Assembly: GCA_964543235.1 (NCBI GenBank)
Contig: CAZIXE010000115.1
Location: 1-6,373, forward strand
Direction: 5' to 3'
DNA length: 6,373 nt
Origin: JANMMJ01 sp964543235
Lineage (GTDB): Bacteria > Pseudomonadota > Alphaproteobacteria > Rhizobiales > Aestuariivirgaceae
In this document: in pieces, positions 1-6,113 of the stretch
Numbering within the stretch: position 1 is the stretch's first letter
Layout of the letters: every line of letters begins with the position of its first letter
Made by a program: the position numbers and the translations under genes
Notes under the pieces: generated by a model
Databases searched by the model: none
Seen by the model: the letters and a program-made list of their open reading frames with translations, nothing else
What the model was told of the DNA's origin: nothing

Positions 1-55
1 GAATCACTTTGGCGATAACATCATGCACCAGCTTATGAGCGGCGATCACGTTCAT
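1..55 (-). CDS. Possible 5' end of a gene running off the left edge
   Basis: Reading leftward from an ATG at 55-53, 18 codons stay open to the window edge (peptide begins MNVIAAHKLVHDVI). If real, it would be the next gene after the FAH-family gene, 34 bases beyond its stop. The only Shine-Dalgarno-like bases (GGAG, about 12 bases upstream) lie inside a small hairpin. A competing plus-strand frame (from base 2, ending at TGA 62-64, C-terminus ...SGDHVHDF) is equally open, and would make the hairpin at 60-77 a terminator between convergent genes. The stretch is too short to decide between them. No family recognised. Confidence 0.2.
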   Translation of the reverse strand, partial: MNVIAAHKLVHDVIAKVI

Positions 56-59
56 GACT

Positions 60-77
60 TTTGACGGCTCCGTCAAA
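60..77. terminator. Small perfect hairpin after the FAH-family gene
   Basis: TTTGACGG (60-67) and CCGTCAAA (70-77) are exact reverse complements around a 2-base centre, in practice a 7-bp stem with a 4-base loop. It begins 12 bases past the stop of the FAH-family gene. The stem is short and no run of T follows on either strand, so a terminator role is only inferred from position. It could be bidirectional if the left-edge gene is convergent. Confidence 0.35.
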
Positions 78-89
78 TGTCATCGTGAT

Positions 90-1226
90 CTATAGCAGGC
101 CGCGCCTCGCCAGATTGCGCATCAGATGGCTGGTGCCGAACGTCCATTTCGCTGCATCGTGCGAATAGACCATGCGGTTCATCAGCGCGCCGAGCTGCGG
201 CGTGGAAATCGTCACGACATCGCCGACCTTGTGGGTGAAGCCCTGGCCCGGCACATCGCGGTCGTCGATCGGAGCAAACAGGGTACCGCAGAACAGTACG
301 GCGCCGTCCGGATACTGGTGGTTGGCGCCAATCATTTGGGCCACGAGGTCGGCCGGATCCCGGCTGATCTTGGCCATTGAGGACCGTCCGTGCAGCACGT
401 AACCGTCAGGACCTTCAACCTTGAGCTCGAGTTCCAGCCCTCGTACGTCGTCCAGGGAAAAATGCTCGTCGAACAGCCGGATGAAAGGCCCGATGGCGCA
501 ACTGGCATTGTTGTCCTTGGCCTTGCCGAGGAGCAGGGCGGACCTTCCTTCCACATCACGCAGGTTGACGTCATTGCCGAGCGTGGCGGCGACGATCCGT
601 CCGGTGGAGGCAACCACCAGCACGACTTCCGGTTCGGGGTTGTTCCATTTGGAGATCGCGTTGATCCCCGCCTCGGCACCATGGCCGACGGCTGACATGA
701 CCTGGGCCTTGGTGAAGATCTCGGCGTCGGGTCCGATCCCCACTTCGAGATACTGCGACCAAAGCCCCTGTTCGATCAGCACGGATTTGAGGCGCATCGC
801 CTCGGGCGATCCGGGCTTGAGCTTTGACAGGTCGTCACCGATCAGGGTCGCAATCTCGTTCCGGATGATGGCCGACGATTCCGGGTTGCCGCGCGCGCGT
901 TCTTCGATGACCCGCTCGAGCATCGAGATCGCGAAGGTTACGCCCGCCGCCTTGATCGCCTGCAGATCGATCGGCGCCAGGAGTTTCCCGGCAAGCGCAT
1001 CGATTGATCCGAGATCATCGCCGGCGGCGGCCCGCAGCGCGGAAGCCGGGTCAGCTTCCTCGCACAGATCGCGGATCGTGGGGAAGCGCCGGGAAACATC
1101 GATGACGCGATCGCCATCGAGCCGTACGACTGAAGGACCGCCGGCATCGTCGCGCCACAGCCGCCCCGCCAGGGTGGCTTTGTCGAGGTCGTGGGGGAGA
1201 CATTGGCGGATCGGTGTGTCGGGCAT
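90..1226 (-). CDS. Fumarylacetoacetate hydrolase family protein, 2-keto-3-deoxyxylonate dehydratase-like
   Basis: A 378-residue member of the FAH fold superfamily: Mg2+-dependent cytoplasmic enzymes acting on beta- or alpha-keto acids. The C-terminal catalytic half is clear. KWNNPEPEVVL (about 193-203) carries the acidic metal ligands, GNDVNLRDVEGRS (217-229) the Asp of the GNDVxxRD signature, and GQGFTHKVGD (327-336) the conserved late motif. The N-terminal half (KAAGVTFAISMLERVIEE, GLWSQYLEVGIGPDAEIFTK) resembles what I recall of Caulobacter XylX, which dehydrates 2-keto-3-deoxy-D-xylonate to alpha-ketoglutarate semialdehyde. The substrate here is inference, since no other pentose genes are visible. 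The chosen ATG lies 4 bases after the ribF stop, suggesting translational coupling. An in-frame ATG at 1295 would add 23 residues overlapping ribF and is less likely. It appears to be the last gene of the cluster. Confidence 0.94.
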   Translation of the reverse strand: MPDTPIRQCLPHDLDKATLAGRLWRDDAGGPSVVRLDGDRVIDVSRRFPTIRDLCEEADPASALRAAAGDDLGSIDALAGKLLAPIDLQAIKAAGVTFAISMLERVIEERARGNPESSAIIRNEIATLIGDDLSKLKPGSPEAMRLKSVLIEQGLWSQYLEVGIGPDAEIFTKAQVMSAVGHGAEAGINAISKWNNPEPEVVLVVASTGRIVAATLGNDVNLRDVEGRSALLLGKAKDNNASCAIGPFIRLFDEHFSLDDVRGLELELKVEGPDGYVLHGRSSMAKISRDPADLVAQMIGANHQYPDGAVLFCGTLFAPIDDRDVPGQGFTHKVGDVVTISTPQLGALMNRMVYSHDAAKWTFGTSHLMRNLARRGLL

Positions 1227-1230
1227 GATC

Positions 1231-2235
1231 TCAAAGTAGCCCGGCGCGCTGCAGCTTGCCCAGTGGAAACTCCGCGGTTGGATCGTCATTGGCAAGGGTC
1301 AGCAGGCGTCTTTGTGCCTCCCGGCAATCGGCAGCCATCTGGGCAATCAGATCGTCGATGCTGCCGAACTTCTGGTCGGGGCGGATGAGGTCCGCGAACT
1401 CGACCAGGAGCGTTTCCCCGTAGAGGTCCCCGGCAAAGTCGAACAGGAACACCTCGAGAAATGTCCGATCGCTGTCGAAGGTCGGCCGCTGCCCGAAATA
1501 CCCGGCACCATGCCAGGCGGTGCCGGGGCCACCATTGGCGCGCCGCACCAGCACGGCGTAGATGCCGTGAAACGGCTCCGATCCCTTCTCGAGCAGGATG
1601 TTGATGGTCGGAAAACCGATGGTTCGGCCGCGCTGATCGCCTTTCTGCACTTCTCCCATGACCGTCCAGCGATAGCCCAGCTGATGTGCTGCATCGCCCA
1701 CATGCCCGTGCCGGATAGCGTCGCGGATGGCGCTTGAGGCGAACGGCGCCAGGCCGTCATCGTCGGTGACCTGTTCGACGATGGAGACGCCGAAACCCAT
1801 CTGCTTCCCGAGTTGCCGCATCGTCTCGGGGCTGCCTTTCCTTCCCTTGCCGAAATGGAAGTCGTAGCCGGTGACCACATGGCCGACATGCAGCCGCTGC
1901 ACCAGTTCTTTGCGGACGAATTCCTCCGGTGCGAGCGAAGCCAGCGATGCATCGAAGGTCAGCGTGACCATGTAGCTCGCACCCAGCGCCTTGACAAGGC
2001 GCGCCTTGAGTGGCTGCGGAGTAAGCCGGAAGACCGGTTCTTGCGGCCGGAAAAAGGTCTTGGGATGGGGCTCGAAGGTGATGAGCCCCCACGGCAGGCC
2101 CTTGCCTGCTGCCTCCAGCCGCGCCGCTTCGAGCAAGGCCTGATGGCCACGATGGACACCATCGAAATTGCCGATCGCCGCCACGCCGGTGTGCAGGTCT
2201 TTTGGCAACGGCTCGGCACCTGCGATCTCGATCAT
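1231..2235 (-). CDS. ribF: Bifunctional riboflavin kinase / FAD synthetase
   Basis: A 334-residue cytoplasmic enzyme that phosphorylates riboflavin to FMN and then adenylates FMN to FAD. The N-terminal adenylyltransferase domain shows GNFDGVHRGH (22-31, the HxGH-like nucleotide-binding loop), TFEPHP (53-58), TGYDFHFGKGRKG (122-134) and SSAIRDAIRHG (167-177). The C-terminal kinase domain shows GRTIGFPTINI (203-213), where the usual PTAN is PTIN but the ATP/Mg-binding Thr and Asn remain. It also has LEVFLFDFAGDLYG (260-273), with the expected catalytic Glu. Length is normal (300-340). Start: an in-frame TGA lies 27 bases upstream, and ATG 2235 is the first ATG after it. The ribosome binding site is weak (a GGCGAGG-like run about 14 bases away), which fits coupling to an upstream frame. 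I see no FMN riboswitch in the 120 bases upstream. Confidence 0.97.
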   Translation of the reverse strand: MIEIAGAEPLPKDLHTGVAAIGNFDGVHRGHQALLEAARLEAAGKGLPWGLITFEPHPKTFFRPQEPVFRLTPQPLKARLVKALGASYMVTLTFDASLASLAPEEFVRKELVQRLHVGHVVTGYDFHFGKGRKGSPETMRQLGKQMGFGVSIVEQVTDDDGLAPFASSAIRDAIRHGHVGDAAHQLGYRWTVMGEVQKGDQRGRTIGFPTINILLEKGSEPFHGIYAVLVRRANGGPGTAWHGAGYFGQRPTFDSDRTFLEVFLFDFAGDLYGETLLVEFADLIRPDQKFGSIDDLIAQMAADCREAQRRLLTLANDDPTAEFPLGKLQRAGLL

Positions 2236-2262
2236 GGGGTCAACTGCAGCCTCGCCAACCAG

Positions 2263-2337
2263 TCACTTCATCTCTGTCGTTAGAGGAATTTCGGTCAGAA
2301 TTCCAACGATTTGCGCAATAGCGGGATCGCTCCCCAC
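2263..2337 (-). CDS. Possible 24-codon small ORF in the gap before ribF
   Basis: A GTG at 2337-2335 opens 24 codons ending in TGA at 2265-2263. GAAAGGAG (2349-2342) sits 4 bases upstream, a better ribosome binding site than that of either neighbouring gene. The peptide begins VGSDPAIAQIVGILTEIPLT and ends in Glu-Met-Lys. It has no recognised family, signal peptide or membrane segment. The frame starts 18 bases after the HAD gene stop and ends 27 bases before the ribF ATG, so it would fill the only sizeable gap in the cluster. It may be a leader peptide aiding ribF translation, a small protein, or a chance frame. The gap is visibly less GC-rich than the flanking genes. Confidence 0.3.
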   Translation of the reverse strand: MGSDPAIAQIVGILTEIPLTTEMK

Positions 2338-2355
2338 AATTCTCCTTTCGCTGCA

Positions 2356-3180
2356 TCACCAGGCCAGTTCGGGGAGGACTTTGACGATCCTTGCCGCTGG
2401 CACCTGCGCCCGGACTTCCCGCGCGATAGCCTCTGAAGACAGTGTCGCATCGCTGATGCCCCCGGTGATCAGCACGCAATCGAGCCCGTTCGCGGCAGCA
2501 CCGGCGATGTCGGTCTCGGGGCCATCGCCGATCGCAAGGATCTGCGAGCGCAGGACGGTTGTACCCATGAGGTCGGACGCAATCCGGAATCCGTAGTCGT
2601 AGATCGGCGCAAACGGCTTTCCCGCCATGTGGACCGTGCCGCCCGCCGCCTCGTATTGCTCGGCCAGGGCACCGGCGCAATAGACGATGTCGGGGCCGCG
2701 CCGCACGATCTTGTCAGGATTGGCGCAGATCATGGCAAGTCCCAGCTCGCGCATGTGCCGATAGGTCTCGCGATAGTCGTCCGGCGTCTCCGTCGTGTCG
2801 TCAAACAGGCCGGTGCACACGACGGCATGGGCCTGTTCCAGCGGCACCAGCGTCGTTTCAAGGCCCGCAAACAGGCCGAGGTCGCGCGGGGGCCCGATGT
2901 GGTGAACCGCACCACGCCCCAGGGTCGCAATGAGGTCGCGGGTGACATCCCCGGATGTAATGACGGCGTCATAGCTCTCGGCCGGCACATGCAGCCGGGT
3001 CAGTTGCTGCATGACATCGTCGGCCCGTCGCGGCGCGTTGGTCACCAGCAGCACCCGGCCGCCATTCGCACGGTGTCGCATGAGCGCATTGCAGGCTGTC
3101 GCAAACGCGTCGACGCCGTCGTGAATGACGCCCCAGACATCGCAAAACCACACCGGATACTGACTGGAAAGTGAATGCAT
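2356..3180 (-). CDS. TIGR01459 family HAD-type (class IIA, NagD-like) hydrolase
   Basis: A 274-residue cytoplasmic HAD-superfamily protein of the class IIA type. Motif I is CDVWGVIHDG (13-22): the nucleophile Asp13 is present, but the usual second Asp (DxD) is Trp15. I recall DVWGV as typical of TIGR01459, so this is probably a family trait. Motif II is LLVTNAPR (44-51), motif III the Lys of AGKPF (186-190), and motif IV IGDGPETDIAGA (217-228), with the metal-binding Asp residues. The class IIA cap lies between motifs II and III (about 60-180). Class IIA relatives are sugar-phosphate or nucleotide phosphatases; the substrate of this subfamily is unknown to me. ATG 3180 is chosen because it places motif I normally near the N-terminus; longer versions run into the EAL gene. 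It begins 8 bases after that gene's stop, without a good Shine-Dalgarno, so coupled translation is likely. Confidence 0.95.
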   Translation of the reverse strand: MHSLSSQYPVWFCDVWGVIHDGVDAFATACNALMRHRANGGRVLLVTNAPRRADDVMQQLTRLHVPAESYDAVITSGDVTRDLIATLGRGAVHHIGPPRDLGLFAGLETTLVPLEQAHAVVCTGLFDDTTETPDDYRETYRHMRELGLAMICANPDKIVRRGPDIVYCAGALAEQYEAAGGTVHMAGKPFAPIYDYGFRIASDLMGTTVLRSQILAIGDGPETDIAGAAANGLDCVLITGGISDATLSSEAIAREVRAQVPAARIVKVLPELAW

Positions 3181-3188
3181 ACAGTGAC

Positions 3189-4328
3189 TTACGCTGCCCT
3201 CGCATGCAGCGGTTCTGCCTTGATGTCGCTCTTTACCAGCCGCGGCGGCGCAAAATGCGGGCCGCTCGCAAAGCGCGCCCACCGCCGCGCTGCCTCGGCC
3301 TGGCTCTGATCTTCGACATCACAGATCAGGACGTCGAGACCCTGTGAGCCGGCGATCCGCGCCGCATTGAGCCACCCGGGGATGTTGCCCGGCTCGCCGG
3401 CACTGAAGGCGATCGCCCGGAAACCGAGGTTCTTGAGGGCGGCGAATTCAATGCCGCTCGACGCCGCACTGCCCAGGCCGAGCGTGGCACCGGAGCGCGC
3501 AAGTTGTGCCAGGCCCTGGATACCGGTCTCCCCCATGCCAGCAATGGCGGCATGCTCGACCTCCAGCACGACCCGGCCTGCGACATCCCGCGCATCGTCA
3601 AGAAGCCTTATCATTTCATTGAGATAGGCAGTCGCTGCGAGTGTCGGGCGGCCGACCGGGATGAACACCGACGTCGACCGGCCATTGTTGGCCAGCCGCC
3701 GCAAGACGGGAATCACCCGGGTCAGGGCGAAGACATCGAGCGCCGGGCGCAGGCCGCTGCGCTCCGCACTGTCATAGATGTCGCCGCCGGCCTCATTGAT
3801 CTCGCCATTGGTCCTGAGCCACAGCCAGGCGCGATAATGCGCCGTTGCATTATTGCTCATGGCGACGATCGGCTCGAGGTAGAGGTCAAGTTGCTCGCTG
3901 GGCAGCGGCGCGGCCGCCCGGCTGACCGGCGGCGATAGCGGTGCCGTCCGCGCGGCGGCAGGCGAAATCTCCGGCGGATTGCGGAAATCGCGCCGCGCCT
4001 GCTCCACCTCCTCGAGCAGCCGCGACCGCCCGCCGCGAGATTGTTCCAGTTTCTTTTCAAGGGCTTCGACGCGCGACCGCAGCCCCGCTGCCTCATGGTA
4101 GGCACTCTCTTGGGCGCGCCGCAGCGGCAACAAGTCTTCCTGCCGTACCGTGTCCTCGGGCCGGCGTAACGTCACCGCGGCGAGCTGAGCCACCCCGAGG
4201 AGCAGCACAGCGGCAATGAGCGCCCCTTCAAACCGTTGTTCCGTCAAGAGAAAATAGAAGGCCGCCAGCACACCCGTCAAAGCCAGTCCGGCCAGAACGG
4301 CTACCCAGAACAATTGGCTCGTCTTCAT
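3189..4328 (-). CDS. Membrane-anchored protein with degenerate EAL domain
   Basis: A 379-residue protein. Two hydrophobic segments (about 6-28 and 35-53) form a membrane anchor, followed by a charged coiled-coil-like stretch (about 62-115, with RSRVEALEKKLEQ), a Pro/Ala-rich linker (118-143) and an EAL-type domain (about 146-363). The fold is recognisable from LDLYLEPIVAM (147-157, like the usual QPI start), VVLEVEH (253-259), LGLGSAASSGIEFAALKNLG (283-302), DVEDQSQAEAARRWA (337-351) and GPHFAPP (356-362). The catalytic signature is lost: the EAL position reads RAW (166-168), and the DDFGTG and DxKxD metal-binding segments are replaced. Cyclic-di-GMP hydrolysis is therefore unlikely; binding or protein-protein scaffolding is possible. 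AGGGG lies 9 bases before the ATG. It is the first gene of the cluster after a hairpin. The coiled coil suggests dimerisation. Confidence 0.92.
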   Translation of the reverse strand: MKTSQLFWVAVLAGLALTGVLAAFYFLLTEQRFEGALIAAVLLLGVAQLAAVTLRRPEDTVRQEDLLPLRRAQESAYHEAAGLRSRVEALEKKLEQSRGGRSRLLEEVEQARRDFRNPPEISPAAARTAPLSPPVSRAAAPLPSEQLDLYLEPIVAMSNNATAHYRAWLWLRTNGEINEAGGDIYDSAERSGLRPALDVFALTRVIPVLRRLANNGRSTSVFIPVGRPTLAATAYLNEMIRLLDDARDVAGRVVLEVEHAAIAGMGETGIQGLAQLARSGATLGLGSAASSGIEFAALKNLGFRAIAFSAGEPGNIPGWLNAARIAGSQGLDVLICDVEDQSQAEAARRWARFASGPHFAPPRLVKSDIKAEPLHARAA

Positions 4329-4358
4329 GAGAGGCTGCCCCTGAGCCCGCGAATCATC

Positions 4359-4389
4359 AAGGCCGGAGAGTAGACCACTCTCCGGCCTT
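4359..4389 (-). terminator. Strong hairpin after the aminotransferase gene
   Basis: A perfect 13-bp GC-rich stem (4359-4371 paired with 4377-4389) around a 5-base loop lies 24 bases past the aminotransferase stop and 30 bases before the EAL gene's start. This is the place for a terminator separating the two units. The tail on the minus strand is only TT followed by GATGATT, so it lacks a true U-run. It may act as a weak intrinsic terminator, an RNA-stabilising 3' end, or an attenuating structure. Confidence 0.6.
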
Positions 4390-4413
4390 TGAGAATCGGC
4401 GTAAGGCCAAAAT

Positions 4414-5772
4414 TCAGGCGACGGAATCGAGCACCCGCTTCATCTTGTCCGAAAACAGCTCGTCGATCTGCTTCTCGGTGATGATGAGCGGCGGCGAGAG
4501 CGCAATCGTATCGGCCGTGATGCGCAGCATCACGCCATGGTCGTGGAAGCCGTTTTCCATGGCTTTATAAGCCCTTAGACCCGGCGAGCCGTCGACCGGC
4601 TTGAGATCGATGCCGGCCACCAGGCCGATCGTCCGGATGTCCTCCACCAGCGGATGCCCCTTGAGCGAGAAAGCCGCCTCGGCCCATCTGTCCTCGAGCT
4701 TCAGCGCCCGTTCGAACAGGCCCTCGCTCTTGTAGAGCTCGAGCGCTGCAACCCCCGCCGCCGCCGCCATGGGATGCCCGCTATAGGTGTAGCCATGGAA
4801 CAGCTCGATGATGTGCTCGGGGCCGCTCATAAAGGCATCGTAGATATGCTGGCGGCACATGACGCCGCCCATCGGCACCGTGCCCGACGTCACCCCCTTG
4901 GCGAAGGTGATCATGTCCGGCATGACCCCGAAGCGCTCCGCCGCAAAGCCGTAGCCGAGCCGCCCGAACGCCGTGATAACCTCATCGAATATCAGGAGAA
5001 TTCCGTGCTTGTCGCAGATCTCGCGCAAGCGCTTGAGATAGCCCTTGGGCGGCGGCAGGACGCCGGTCGACCCGGCCATTGGCTCGACGATGACGGCCGC
5101 GATGGTCGAGGCATCATGCAGCGCCACCAGCCGCTCGAGCTCGTCGGCGAGATGCCCGCCCCAGTCCGGCTCGCCCTTGCTGTAGGCCTGCTCCTTGCGG
5201 TTGTAGGTATGGGGCAGGTGATCGACGCCGGCGATCATCGCGCCGAACATCTTGCGGTTGGCCACCATGCCGCCGACCGAAATGCCGCCGAAATTGACCC
5301 CGTGATAGCCGCGCTCGCGCCCGATCAGCCGCGTGCGGCTGGCCTGGCCCTTGGCCCGGTGATAGGCGAGCGCGATCTTGAGCGCCGTGTCGGCCGCTTC
5401 CGAGCCCGAATTGCAGAAGAAGGCATAGTTGAGATCGCCCGGCGCGAGGTGTGAAAGCCGTGACGCGAGCTCGAACACCTTGGGATGGCCGAACTGGAAA
5501 GTTGGAGCGAAATCAAGCTCTTCCGCCGATTTCTGGATGGCCTCGACGATCGGCTCGCGGCAGTGCCCGGCATTCGAGCACCAAAGCCCCGCGCTGCCGT
5601 CGAGGATCGCCTTGCCGGCCATGTCGTAATAATGCATGTCCTTGGCGCGCGAGATGAGCCGCGGCCTTTTCTTGAAGGCCCGGTTCGGCGTGAAGCCCAT
5701 CCAGAACGGTTCGAGATTGTTGGGTGACGCCTCCCATATGGCGGCGCCGGCGTGTTTCTGCGGCTTGTTCAT
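4414..5772 (-). CDS. Class III omega-amino acid:pyruvate aminotransferase (BauA-like)
   Basis: A 452-residue PLP enzyme of fold type I, class III. It closely resembles beta-alanine:pyruvate transaminases such as Pseudomonas BauA, which convert beta-alanine plus pyruvate to malonate semialdehyde plus alanine. Visible motifs are LEPFWMGFTPNRAF (20-33), the PLP-phosphate loop NSGSEAADTALK (121-132), RGYHGVNFGGISVGG (154-168), IFDEVITAFGRLG (261-273, with Asp263 for the pyridine nitrogen) and TFAKGVTSG (289-297, with the Schiff-base Lys292). Arg417 in MLRIT (415-419) matches the flexible arginine that binds substrate carboxylate. Length is typical. The start is fixed by AGGAGG (5787-5782) 9 bases before ATG 5772; an open frame continues 55 codons upstream but is arginine-rich and without homology. 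Taurine, putrescine or other omega-amines are alternative substrates. It appears monocistronic, with a hairpin downstream. Confidence 0.96.
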   Translation of the reverse strand: MNKPQKHAGAAIWEASPNNLEPFWMGFTPNRAFKKRPRLISRAKDMHYYDMAGKAILDGSAGLWCSNAGHCREPIVEAIQKSAEELDFAPTFQFGHPKVFELASRLSHLAPGDLNYAFFCNSGSEAADTALKIALAYHRAKGQASRTRLIGRERGYHGVNFGGISVGGMVANRKMFGAMIAGVDHLPHTYNRKEQAYSKGEPDWGGHLADELERLVALHDASTIAAVIVEPMAGSTGVLPPPKGYLKRLREICDKHGILLIFDEVITAFGRLGYGFAAERFGVMPDMITFAKGVTSGTVPMGGVMCRQHIYDAFMSGPEHIIELFHGYTYSGHPMAAAAGVAALELYKSEGLFERALKLEDRWAEAAFSLKGHPLVEDIRTIGLVAGIDLKPVDGSPGLRAYKAMENGFHDHGVMLRITADTIALSPPLIITEKQIDELFSDKMKRVLDSVA

Positions 5773-5781
5773 GAGGGGGGA

Positions 5782-5787
5782 CCTCCT
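5782..5787 (-). promoter_or_regulatory. Consensus Shine-Dalgarno AGGAGG of the aminotransferase
   Basis: AGGAGG read on the minus strand, within AGAGGAGGT, lies 9 bases from ATG 5772. It is the strongest ribosome binding site in the window and decides the start over the longer open frame. A C-rich run separates it from the start codon. Confidence 0.85.
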
Positions 5788-5807
5788 CTGATCCCGGATC
5801 ATCCCCT

Positions 5808-5813
5808 GATAGC
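5808..5813 (-). promoter_or_regulatory. Candidate -10 element for the aminotransferase
   Basis: CTATCA (within CTCTGCTATCAGG on the minus strand) resembles the alphaproteobacterial -10 consensus CTATAT and would give a leader of about 30 bases including the strong ribosome binding site. No good -35 lies 16-18 bases upstream, so the call is weak; an activator-dependent promoter is possible. Confidence 0.3.
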
Positions 5814-5896
5814 AGAGTTGGCCCGGGCGGGGAAACATCCAGGCCACGGCCTTGCCTCGGACCAGCCCCGCGGGCTGTGCATTTGACGCCGGTTTT

Positions 5897-5940
5897 GCCG
5901 CCATCGACGCCGCAGAAAGCCGCCGTCGACGCCGCAAAAT
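5897..5940. repeat. 22-bp direct repeat, two copies
   Basis: Two adjacent 22-base units (5897-5918 and 5919-5940) match at 19 of 22 positions and share the core TCGACGCCGCA. Degenerate fragments (GACGCCG at about 5885, GCGACGCC at about 5948) flank them. The origin may be slippage or a remnant binding-site array. Confidence 0.7.
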
Positions 5941-5983
5941 ACGCCATGCGACGCCTGTTCGACCGCCGCGCCGGCCGCGAGTC

Positions 5984-6003
5984 TGATATCAATCGTGATA
6001 TCA
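5984..6003. promoter_or_regulatory. Paired TGATATCA palindromes, operator-like
   Basis: TGATATCA occurs at 5984-5991 and 5996-6003, separated by ATCG. Each copy is itself a perfect 8-bp palindrome, so the two read as both a direct and an inverted repeat with a 12-base period. Both copies are followed by A (TGATATCAA). This is typical in form of a dimeric regulator's operator in an AT-rich island of a GC-rich region. It is about 170 bases upstream of the aminotransferase -10 candidate and about 150 bases upstream of the small ORF. The regulator is unknown. It does not fit the FNR/FixK box TTGAT-N4-ATCAA. Confidence 0.5.
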
Positions 6004-6022
6004 ACTGCTGCAGCGGCAGGTG

Positions 6023-6094
6023 TTAACACTTTGCCATCCCGCGCCGTTAACACTTTGCCATCCCGCGCCGTTAACACTTTGCCACCCACCGCCG
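6023..6094. repeat. 24-bp tandem repeat, three copies, with GTTAAC at each junction
   Basis: Units 6023-6046 and 6047-6070 are identical; unit 6071-6094 differs at 3 positions. Each starts TTAACACTTTGCCA and ends in a GC-rich half. The palindrome GTTAAC therefore falls at 6022, 6046, 6070 and 6094, exactly 24 bases apart, and a variant GTTAAG follows at 6120. The array ends just before the candidate promoter of the plus-strand small ORF. It could be a multi-site regulator target, an iteron-like array or a minisatellite. The spacing does not match the CtrA pattern TTAA-N7-TTAA. Confidence 0.85.
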
Positions 6095-6113
6095 TTAACT
6101 TCTCGCGTTTACC

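Noticed and set aside
421..1239. Long plus-strand open frames opposite the FAH gene and other antisense frames
   Set aside because: They are shadows of the GC-biased minus-strand genes: Ser/Arg/Pro-rich, without motifs, and opposite genes of clear identity.
2236..2355. FMN riboswitch upstream of ribF
   Set aside because: The gap is only about 120 bases, is open as a short frame and shows none of the conserved RFN-element pairing I would expect.
5773..5937. An N-terminal extension of the aminotransferase by 55 residues
   Set aside because: The perfect Shine-Dalgarno and normal family length at ATG 5772 fix the start; the extension is low-complexity and arginine-rich.
5946..6026. A 26-codon plus-strand frame (starts MRRLFDRRAGR)
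   Set aside because: No ribosome binding site, and it consists largely of the operator-like repeat and GC-rich sequence.
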